The notes under the pieces: model-generated
Database searches by the model: none
What the model was told of the DNA's origin: nothing
The model's input: only the letters and a program-made list of their open reading frames with translations
Part shown: piece after piece, positions 6,508-11,887 of the stretch
Layout: each line of letters starts with the position of its first letter
Numbering within the stretch: the first letter of the stretch is position 1
Program-made: the position numbers and the translations under genes
Source of the DNA: Gemmataceae bacterium
GTDB taxonomy: Bacteria; Planctomycetota; Planctomycetia; Gemmatales; Gemmataceae
DNA length: 11,887 nt
Reading direction: 5' to 3'
Assembly: GCA_947490035.1 (NCBI GenBank)
Contig: CANLGS010000048.1
Span: forward strand, 1-11,887

Positions 6508-7813
6508 TCAGCAACTCCAAGTCCTGCCAGAACCCCGGGTACGTCTTCGCGACGCACCCCGGATTGCGGATCACAACTCCCGGCACCTTCAGCCCGACCA
6601 GCGCCAGACTCATCGCCATGCGGTGATCGTTGTACGTGTCCACCGCGCAGCCCGTGAGCGGGCGCGGGTGGATCGTCAAGCCGTCGTCGCGTTCGTCCAC
6701 TTCCGCGCCGAGCTTGCGCAGCTCTGTTGCCAGCGCCGCGATGCGGTCCGTCTCCTTGTGGCGGATGTGCGCGACGTTGCGAATGGTGGTCGGCCCTTCG
6801 GCGAAGCACGCGACCGCGCCGAGCGTCATCACGGTGTCGCTGATGTCGTTCATATCGACATCGACGCCGCGAAGCGTGCCGCCGTGAACGGTAATGCCCG
6901 CGTCGCACTCCTCGACGCGACAGCCCATCTGCGCCAGCACATCGACGAACCGCACATCGCCTTGCAGTGACGCGCGGTTCAGGCCGGACACGGTCACGCT
7001 CCCGCCGGTGATGGCTGCCGCGGCCCAGAAGTACGACGCGGCCGAAGCGTCCGGTTCGATCGCGTACTCTTGCGGTCCGGGGTGATTGTCGGTCGTGAGA
7101 ACGCGATAGGTGCTGGTTCCAATTCGCTCGACCCGATGACTCCAGCTCCGCATCATCGCGAGCGTCATCTCGATGTACGGCTCGGAGACGACCGGCCCCT
7201 CGACCTCGATGGTCACGGCTTCCTCCGCGTTCGGAGCGGCCATGAGCAGACCGCTCAGGAATTGACTACTGACGCCGGCCCGAATCTTGACGTGCCCACC
7301 TTGAATGCCTTTCGTCTCGACGACGACCGGCGGACAACCGTTGCCGGATTCGCTGAACGCCTTCACGCCGCGAAGTTGGTTCAGGGCGTCGAGCAAGTCT
7401 CGGATCGGGCGTTCTCGCATTCGCGGGATGCCGTCGAGTCGGTATCGGCCTTCCCCGGTCGCCACGAGCGCGGTCAGAAACCGCATTGTCGTTCCAGAGT
7501 TCGCGACGAACAGGTCCGCGGATCGGGCCGGGATGCCGCGCGTCGGTGTCGTCGGGAATAGGACGCTCGGATTACGTTCGTTCCAGTCCGGCTGAACCGA
7601 AATGCCCAACTGCTGAATCGCCGCGATCATCACCTCGGTGTCTTCACTCCGCAATGCACCGGTGAGCCGACACGGGATGTCACGATCAGTTAGCGCCGCG
7701 AGAACCAGCGCGCGGTTGGTGATGCTCTTGCTGCCGGGCACGGTCACGGTCGCACTCACAGGCTTTGCCAGTGGTGCGATTGCCAGTTCGGAGGGGTAGT
7801 CGAAGTGGGACAT
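6503..7813 (-). CDS. aroA: 3-phosphoshikimate 1-carboxyvinyltransferase (EPSP synthase)
   Basis: This 436-residue cytoplasmic enzyme transfers the enolpyruvyl group of phosphoenolpyruvate to shikimate 3-phosphate, the sixth step of the shikimate pathway to aromatic amino acids. Visible family motifs are VPGSKSITNRAL (25-36, Lys29/Ser30/Arg34 for substrate binding), NSGTTMR (105-111), DGIPRMRERPI (127-137), SSQFLSGLL (182-190), EPDASAA (253-259), NDISD (322-326, Asp326 in the position of the catalytic Asp), RHKETDR (351-357, with Glu354) and YNDHRMAM (394-401). Length and motifs are complete. The ATG at 7813 follows gaagaaag. It is the last gene of the asd-truA-aroA block. A 31-base palindrome fills the gap after truA, and a second repeat overlaps the stop codon. 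Gly107 is retained in the NSGTT loop, but I do not predict inhibitor sensitivity from this alone. Confidence 0.97.
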   Translation of the reverse strand: MSHFDYPSELAIAPLAKPVSATVTVPGSKSITNRALVLAALTDRDIPCRLTGALRSEDTEVMIAAIQQLGISVQPDWNERNPSVLFPTTPTRGIPARSADLFVANSGTTMRFLTALVATGEGRYRLDGIPRMRERPIRDLLDALNQLRGVKAFSESGNGCPPVVVETKGIQGGHVKIRAGVSSQFLSGLLMAAPNAEEAVTIEVEGPVVSEPYIEMTLAMMRSWSHRVERIGTSTYRVLTTDNHPGPQEYAIEPDASAASYFWAAAAITGGSVTVSGLNRASLQGDVRFVDVLAQMGCRVEECDAGITVHGGTLRGVDVDMNDISDTVMTLGAVACFAEGPTTIRNVAHIRHKETDRIAALATELRKLGAEVDERDDGLTIHPRPLTGCAVDTYNDHRMAMSLALVGLKVPGVVIRNPGCVAKTYPGFWQDLELLR

Positions 7814-7827
7814 GTCTTTCTTCGCCG

Positions 7828-7858
7828 CTCGCGGCTTCGCAACTTGCGAAGCCGCGAG
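7828..7858. repeat. Palindrome in the truA-aroA gap, GCTCGCGGCTTCGC family
   Basis: Arms ctcgcggcttcgcaa (7828-7842) and ttgcgaagccgcgag (7844-7858) are perfect inverted copies around a single base; as RNA this would give a stem of about 14 bp with a 3-base loop. It starts a few bases after the truA stop codon and ends 14 bases before the aroA start, leaving only the ribosome binding site free. The left arm with its flank (ccgctcgcggcttcgc, from 7825) recurs exactly at 11449-11464. Confidence 0.88.
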
Positions 7859-7862
7859 AGGC

Positions 7863-8606
7863 TTATCCGGAATACGTCACGCGCATTAGAAACAGCCCCT
7901 CTGGGGGTGCGGTCGGCCCCGCAAGTCGGCGGTCCATCGCCTTCAACACATTTTCGATCTGCGCTTCCGGCCAGAAGCCGCGGCCCACTTGCACCAGGCT
8001 GCCGGCGATCGCCCGCACCATGTTGTAGAGGAAGCCGTTCGCCTCCACGTCGATCCAGATGCAGTCGCCGAAGCGGTTCACGCTCAGGTGCGTGATGGTC
8101 CGCACGCTGGTCAGGCGGTTCGGCCACTCCGTCTCGAAACACCGGAAGTCGTGCCGACCGACCAAGCACTGGCCCGCACGCGACATTGCTTCGGCGTCGA
8201 GATTCTGCCTGACGAACCACGCGTACTTGCGCAGGAACGGGTCTTGAATGCGGCCGTCCTGAATGACGTAGCGGTACTTCTTCCGCACCGCGTCCTTGTT
8301 CGCGCAGAAGCTCTGCGGTGCTTCGGCCACCTCGCGCACGTTCACGTCGTCGGGCAGCTTCGCGTTGATCGCCTTGAGCAACACCTCGCACGAGAGCTTG
8401 CTCGCGGTGTAGGCGTTGGCGACCTGCCCGACCGCGTGAACGCCAGAGTCGGTGCGCCCGCTACAGTTCAACCGCACGCGTTCTTCGCGCGTGATCTCGA
8501 CGATGGCCTTCTCGATGGTCTCTTGCACCGTGCGCCGGCCGGGCTGCGTCTGCCAGCCGAAGAAGTCCGTCCCGTCGTAGCGGATGGTGAGTTTGAGGTT
8601 GCGCAT
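7863..8606 (-). CDS. truA: tRNA pseudouridine synthase A
   Basis: This 247-residue enzyme converts uridines 38-40 in the anticodon arm of many tRNAs to pseudouridine. The family signature is clear: the N-terminal strand LTIRYDGTDFFGWQ (6-19), GRRTVQETIEKA, then the catalytic motif GRTDSGVHAVGQV (50-62) with nucleophile Asp53. Later blocks include KKYRYVI, the Gly-His-Asp-like block VGRHDFRCFE and NGFLYNMVRAIAGSLVQVG. Length is slightly under the E. coli enzyme (270) but covers both halves. The start at 8606 is right for the family, yet I see no Shine-Dalgarno sequence: only seven bases lie between the ATG and a 30-bp perfect inverted repeat. It is placed between asd and aroA; truA beside asd or an asd relative is known elsewhere (usg-truA in E. 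coli, asd near truA in Pseudomonas). Confidence 0.97.
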   Translation of the reverse strand: MRNLKLTIRYDGTDFFGWQTQPGRRTVQETIEKAIVEITREERVRLNCSGRTDSGVHAVGQVANAYTASKLSCEVLLKAINAKLPDDVNVREVAEAPQSFCANKDAVRKKYRYVIQDGRIQDPFLRKYAWFVRQNLDAEAMSRAGQCLVGRHDFRCFETEWPNRLTSVRTITHLSVNRFGDCIWIDVEANGFLYNMVRAIAGSLVQVGRGFWPEAQIENVLKAMDRRLAGPTAPPEGLFLMRVTYSG

Positions 8607-8613
8607 GAGTTTG

Positions 8614-8699
8614 GGTGAACCGCGACCGTGAGGGAGCGGGTGGACACGCCAAGCCGGTTGCTGGAAGGCCCACCCGCTCCCTCACGGTCGCGGTTCACC
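8614..8699. repeat. Perfect 30-bp inverted repeat in the asd-truA gap, GACCGTGAGGGAGCGG family
   Basis: Arms 8614-8643 and 8670-8699 are perfect inverted copies around a 26-base centre. They fill nearly all of the 96-bp gap, from three bases after the asd stop to seven bases before the truA ATG. Each arm also contains a smaller hairpin, ccgcgacc-gtga-gggagcgg, with a GTGA loop and an internal GA/GA mismatch pair. In translation such copies give spurious peptides of the NRDREGAGG type, which I know as frequent false calls in planctomycete genomes. Confidence 0.92.
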
Positions 8700-8702
8700 G
8701 TG

Positions 8703-9719
8703 TCACTTCACGATGCCGCGTTTCACCAGTTCCTCGGCGCACTGCACGGCGTTGCTCGCGGCGCCCTTGCGGAGGTTGTCGGCCACCACCCACAGGCACA
8801 GCGCGTTCGGGTTGCTCGGGTCTTGCCGCACGCGGCCCACGAACGTGTGGTCGCTGCCCTCCGCGAGGAGCGGCTGCGGGAACTCGCCCTTCGTTTCGTC
8901 CATGAACACCACGCCGGGCGCCTTCGCGAGAGCCGCCTTCGCGTCGGCCACTGACAAGGGCCGCGCAAACTCGACCGTAATTGCCTCGCTGTGCGCAACC
9001 TTCACCGGCACGCGGACGCACGTCGGGCACACGCCGATGGTCTGGTCGCCCATGATCTTTCGCGTCTCGTTGATGACCTTGTTCTCTTCCTCCGTGAAGC
9101 CGTTCGGGTCGAGCGCCCAGTCGAGCGTGATGACGTTCCCCGCGAGCTGCGCCCGGTGCGCCGTCGGCGCCGGCACCGGCTTGCCCGCGGCCCAGGCGCT
9201 CAATTGCGCGTTGAAGTCTAACAGGCCCTTCGCGCCCTTGCCCGAAGACGACTGGTAGGTCGAAACGACAATGCGCTTCACCTGCGCGAGGTCGTGCAAG
9301 GGCTTCAGCGCGACGCACAGCGGGATCGCGACGCAGTTCGGGTTCGCGACGATACCCTTCTTGATGTTGTGAAGCTCGTGTGCGTTCACTTCGGGGACGA
9401 CGAGCGGGCAGTCCGGGTCCATGCGCCACGCGGAGGAGTTGTCAACGACGATCGCGCCGGCCTTCACCGCGATGGGCGAGAACTCCTTGCTCACCGAACC
9501 CGGCGTGCTGCTGAGGACGATCTGCACGCCCTCGAACGCTTCGGGCCGGATCAGTTCGACGGTGTACGATTCCCCCGCGAACTCGACGGCTTTACCGGCG
9601 CTCTTCTCGGAAGCCAGGAACTTGATCGACTTGATCGGGAAGTCGCGCTCGGCGAGCACCTTCCGAATCAGATCGCCCACGGCACCCGTCGCACCGACAA
9701 CCGCCACGTTCACGGACAC
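8703..9719 (-). CDS. asd: Aspartate-semialdehyde dehydrogenase
   Basis: This 338-residue cytoplasmic enzyme reduces aspartyl phosphate to aspartate semialdehyde with NADPH, the branch-point step for lysine/diaminopimelate, threonine and methionine. The Rossmann motif GATGAVG is at 9-15, SSTPGSVSKEF at 70-80 and NSSAWRMD at 94-101. The catalytic Cys129 lies in NPNCVAIPL (the family more often has Ser/Thr-Thr after the Cys). STYQSSSGKGAKG follows at 153-165. The substrate-binding and acid-base region RVPVKVAHSEAI (236-247) carries His243. The start codon is GTG at 9719 with gaggtg at good spacing; no ATG would keep the nucleotide-binding motif. It is the first gene of the minus-strand asd-truA-aroA block and divergent from the M81 peptidase gene. 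A short leader hairpin and a large folded repeat lie upstream. Confidence 0.97.
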   Translation of the reverse strand: MSVNVAVVGATGAVGDLIRKVLAERDFPIKSIKFLASEKSAGKAVEFAGESYTVELIRPEAFEGVQIVLSSTPGSVSKEFSPIAVKAGAIVVDNSSAWRMDPDCPLVVPEVNAHELHNIKKGIVANPNCVAIPLCVALKPLHDLAQVKRIVVSTYQSSSGKGAKGLLDFNAQLSAWAAGKPVPAPTAHRAQLAGNVITLDWALDPNGFTEEENKVINETRKIMGDQTIGVCPTCVRVPVKVAHSEAITVEFARPLSVADAKAALAKAPGVVFMDETKGEFPQPLLAEGSDHTFVGRVRQDPSNPNALCLWVVADNLRKGAASNAVQCAEELVKRGIVK

Positions 9720-9742
9720 GGTAACACCTCAGAAGTTGGAGA

Positions 9743-9760
9743 GGGCGCGACGTTGCGCCC
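9743..9760 (-). promoter_or_regulatory. Small G+C-rich hairpin in the asd upstream region
   Basis: The arms gggcgc (9743-9748) and gcgccc (9755-9760) enclose six bases, and two more pairs can form inside. It lies about 23 bases before the asd GTG start. It could sit in the asd leader RNA or be part of the neighbouring repeat. No T-tract or known regulatory motif is present. Confidence 0.4.
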
Positions 9761-9793
9761 ATAGAAAGAATACGGATTCTCGTGCGCTTGGTC

Positions 9794-9950
9794 GCACCCA
9801 GGGCGATGCGACATCCCACCCAGGGCGTTGCCCAGGGCTGAGGAATGTCACCCTTTCAGGGTGAATACGAAATACAGTCCGAAGGACTGACACTCCTCAG
9901 CCCCGGGCAACGCCCGGGGTTCTGGGCGACGCGGACAACGCCCAGGGTGC
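9794..9950. repeat. Nested inverted repeat that can fold as a three-way junction
   Basis: Arms 9818-9850 and 9888-9920 (33 bases each) pair with three mismatches. Between them lie two separate small hairpins: caccct-ttc-agggtg (9849-9863) and cagtcc-gaa-ggactg (9875-9889). An outer pair, gcacccagggcg (9794-9805) with cgcccagggtgc (9939-9950), adds a further partial stem. The whole can fold as a long stem that opens into two hairpins. It resembles a structured repeat that I know to be frequent in planctomycete genomes and that is often miscalled as peptides like SPGQRPG. Here it lies between two divergent genes, where promoters are expected. Confidence 0.8.
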
Positions 9951-9973
9951 GCGGTCAGAAAATCAGGTGCCCT

Positions 9974-11437
9974 ATGCGAATCGCCATCGGCGGGTTCATG
10001 CACGAGTCGAACACCTTCGCCCCGCTGCCGACGGACCTCCAGCGGTTCCGCGACGGCAGCCTCACTTACGGCGACGCCGTCATTCCCATCTGGCAGGAAG
10101 CGCACCACGAGGTCGGCGGGTTCATCGCGGGCGCGGCGCAGTTTGGCTACGGTCTCGTGCCCGTCGCGATGGCGTGGGCGACGCCCGCCGGACCCGTGAG
10201 CGACGAGTTCTTCGACCACTTCACCGACGCGCTCGCCACCGGTCTTAAACTCGCCCGCGCCGACGGCGTGCTGCTCGCGCTGCACGGCGCGATGGTCACG
10301 CCCAAACACCCGGACGCGGACGCCGAGGTGCTGCGCCGCGTGCGTGCGGCGATCGGGCCGGACGTGCCGCTCGCGGTGACGCTCGACTTCCACGGGAACA
10401 TCGATCCGCGAATGACCGAGACCGCGAACATTCTCGTCGGCTACCAGACGTACCCGCACATCGACCAGCGGCAGCGCGGGCTGATCGCGGCGGAACTGCT
10501 CGCACGCACGGTGAAGGGCGAGGTGCGCCCGGCGTGCCACGTCGGCAAACCGCCGATGCTGCTGAACCTGCTCGGCCAGGACACCGCACGCGAACCGATG
10601 GCCGGTCTCATGCGTACGGCGCGCGACATGGAGAACCGGCCGGGCATTCTGTCGGTCAGCCTGATGGCGGGTTTCCCCTACGCGGACGTGCCGGAGGTGG
10701 GCGCGAGCGTGATCGTCGTCGCGGACGGCGACAAGGCGAAGGCCAAAGCCGTTGCCGACGAACTCGCGGACGCGATGTGGGCCGTGCGCGAGCAACTCAA
10801 CGTACTCAGCCCGGAACCGGAGGAAGCGGTGCGCCGCGCCCTTGCCTGCACGACGCCGCCGGCGCTGCTCATCGACCTGGGCGACAACGTCGGCGGCGGT
10901 TCGGCCGGCGACGGCACCGTGCTGCTCGCGGAACTGCTGAAGCAGCACGCGAAAGGTTTCGTCGTGGTAATTCACGCGCCTGCGGCGGTCGAACAAGCGA
11001 AAGCGGTCGGCATCGGCGGGCGGTTGGAGGTGACCGTCGGCGGTTCGACCGGCACGCTTCACTGCGACCCGGTTCGCGTGCGCGGCACGGTGCGTTCGCT
11101 TCACGATGGCAAGTGGGTCGAAGTTGAAGCGCGGCACGGGGGCCGCCGACAGAACGACCAGGGGCACACCGCCGTTCTCGACCTGGCGGACGGCAACCTG
11201 CTCGTGCTGAACGCGTTCCGCACGCCGCCGTTCAGCCTCGGTCAACTCACCAGCCTCGGCATCGACCCGAAGCAGGCGAAAATGATCGTGGTGAAAGCCG
11301 CAGTCGCGTACAAGGCCGCCTACGCGCCGGTCGGCGGCGAGATCATCGAAGTGGACACGCCCGGCCTGACCGCGATCAACGCGGCCCGGTTCGAGTACAA
11401 ACGCATCCGCCGGCCGATGTACCCGCTGGACGAGTAG
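9974..11437 (+). CDS. M81 family metallopeptidase (MlrC-like)
   Basis: This encodes 487 residues from the ATG at 9974, preceded by aggtg; the frame is open back to 9845, but that extension is translated repeat sequence. Family hallmarks are IGGFMHESNTFAP (5-17), HHEVGGF (44-50), GVLLALHGAM (98-107), LDFHGNID (137-144, Asp138/His140), TYPHIDQRQRG (159-169) and the strongly conserved SLMAGFPYADVPEVGAS (229-245). The C-terminal MlrC domain starts near 296, with DNVGGGSAGDGT (304-315), and continues to the end (VKAAVAYKAAY). His104, Asp138, His140 and His162 are plausible metal ligands by position. MlrC is the microcystin-degradation peptidase of sphingomonads, but most M81 members lie in organisms that do not degrade microcystin; the substrate here is unknown, probably a peptide or modified amino compound. 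No signal peptide is visible, so it is likely cytoplasmic. No pathway neighbours are evident. Confidence 0.93.
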   Translation: MRIAIGGFMHESNTFAPLPTDLQRFRDGSLTYGDAVIPIWQEAHHEVGGFIAGAAQFGYGLVPVAMAWATPAGPVSDEFFDHFTDALATGLKLARADGVLLALHGAMVTPKHPDADAEVLRRVRAAIGPDVPLAVTLDFHGNIDPRMTETANILVGYQTYPHIDQRQRGLIAAELLARTVKGEVRPACHVGKPPMLLNLLGQDTAREPMAGLMRTARDMENRPGILSVSLMAGFPYADVPEVGASVIVVADGDKAKAKAVADELADAMWAVREQLNVLSPEPEEAVRRALACTTPPALLIDLGDNVGGGSAGDGTVLLAELLKQHAKGFVVVIHAPAAVEQAKAVGIGGRLEVTVGGSTGTLHCDPVRVRGTVRSLHDGKWVEVEARHGGRRQNDQGHTAVLDLADGNLLVLNAFRTPPFSLGQLTSLGIDPKQAKMIVVKAAVAYKAAYAPVGGEIIEVDTPGLTAINAARFEYKRIRRPMYPLDE

Positions 11438-11448
11438 CTACGGCCCGG

Positions 11449-11510
11449 CCGCTCGCGGCTTCGCGGGATGTTTTTCCCGCGAAGCCGCAAGCGGCAATTT
11501 CCCGCGAAGG
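11449..11510. repeat. 20-bp inverted repeat with extra half-copy, GCTCGCGGCTTCGC family
   Basis: Arms 11449-11468 and 11475-11494 pair with one mismatch around tgtttt. A further copy of the inner part, ttcccgcgaag, follows at about 11500-11510. The left arm shares 16 bases exactly with the palindrome near 7825-7840. It starts 11 bases after the M81 stop codon and could help end that transcript before the sigma factor gene; the short T run is in the loop, not after the stem, so it is not a standard terminator. Confidence 0.82.
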
Positions 11511-11540
11511 ATTCCCGTTCGCGCGGACAATATCTCCACG

Positions 11541-11887
11541 ATGAGCGACGGCGACACCTGGCGCGAACAGACGACCCGCGCCGCGGTGCTGGCCGGCGAC
11601 CCGACCGCGTGGCGGCTGTGGTTCGACGCGCACTACGAGCGGCTCGCGGGGTACGTCCGCTGGCGGTGCGGCGGGTTGCCCGAACTCGCCGACGACGTGC
11701 TTCAAGAGACGTGGCTGACCGCGGTGCGCCGGGTGCGCGCGTTCGACCCGACGAAGGGCACGCTCTTCGACTGGCTGTGCGGGATCGCGTCCAACGCCGC
11801 GCGCAACGCGGTCCGCGCCCGGCTCCGGCGGAAGTCGCGAACCCGCCCGCTCGCCGACGACCACGCCGCGCCCGATTCGCGCGGCGC
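11541..11887 (+). CDS. ECF sigma factor, 5' part (runs off the window)
   Basis: The frame from the ATG at 11541 stays open to the window end, giving 115 complete codons. The product begins MSDGDTWREQTTRAAVLAGD and contains a sigma-70 region 2: DPTAWRLWFDAHYERL (20-35), then the region 2.2 core ADDVLQETWLTAV (50-62), RAFDPTKGTLFDWL (66-79) and the DNA-melting/-10 recognition part GIASNAARNAVRARLRRKSR (81-100). DDVLQETW and the FDPTKGTLFDWL spacing are typical of ECF factors, which pair with an anti-sigma factor and respond to envelope or other external signals. Region 4 and any anti-sigma gene would lie beyond the window. No clear Shine-Dalgarno sequence is visible; acaatatct lies just upstream. 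The frame agrees with the high third-position G+C of neighbouring genes. Confidence 0.9.
   Translation, partial: MSDGDTWREQTTRAAVLAGDPTAWRLWFDAHYERLAGYVRWRCGGLPELADDVLQETWLTAVRRVRAFDPTKGTLFDWLCGIASNAARNAVRARLRRKSRTRPLADDHAAPDSRG

Noticed and set aside
8615..8905. Small open frames starting MNRDREGAGG within the asd-truA repeat
   Set aside because: They are translations of the palindromic repeat, present from both arms, and not genes.
9845..9973. An N-terminal extension of the M81 peptidase from 9845
   Set aside because: The extra residues are translated repeat sequence, and the family begins at the MRIAIGGFMHES motif.
9848..11245. A 465-codon minus-strand open frame opposite the M81 peptidase gene
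   Set aside because: It is an Arg/His/Val-rich antisense frame without motifs; the plus-strand gene matches M81 throughout.

Overview
The window looks like ordinary chromosome from a planctomycete, most likely Gemmataceae. This is inferred from the high G+C coding sequence, a DUF11-repeat exported protein, a tRNA_anti-like (OB-fold) lipoprotein, a tiny basic DUF6800-like protein, an ECF sigma factor, and above all many palindromic intergenic repeats of kinds common in that group. No phage, insertion sequence, CRISPR array, tRNA or rRNA was seen.

Layout: 1-210 is gene-free, slightly A+T-richer sequence with one palindrome. A lipoprotein (211-681, -) and a two-helix membrane protein (799-990, -) follow. 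A cluster of REP-like palindromes (1081-1206) runs into the 3' end of a 561-residue exported protein with four DUF11-like repeats (1205-2890, -). Across a 187-bp divergent gap lie an OB-fold lipoprotein (3078-3578, +) and a SHOCT-like/DUF4870 membrane protein (3680-4273, +). A perfect 30-bp inverted repeat separates these from a convergent two-gene unit: a polytopic, possibly GT-C-like membrane protein (4837-6180, -) and a membrane-anchored protein (4355-4828, -). A 56-residue basic protein (6223-6393, +) is divergent from that unit.

The best-defined part is a minus-strand block read in the order asd (9719-8703), truA (8606-7863), aroA (7813-6503). It provides aspartate-semialdehyde dehydrogenase, tRNA pseudouridine synthase and EPSP synthase. 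Both gaps inside the block are nearly filled by inverted repeats, so these three genes may not be one simple transcript. Divergent from asd, across a complex folded repeat (9794-9950), is an M81/MlrC-type metallopeptidase gene (9974-11437, +). After another palindrome, the 5' part of an ECF sigma factor gene (11541 onward) runs off the window.

I did not find a convincing new enzymatic or defence system. The most unusual content is non-coding. At least five sequence families of palindromes occupy most gene boundaries, many arranged as inverted pairs with arms of about 28-33 bp. Several of their stems differ between copies by paired changes that keep the stem. One lies directly against the truA start codon, and two overlap stop codons.
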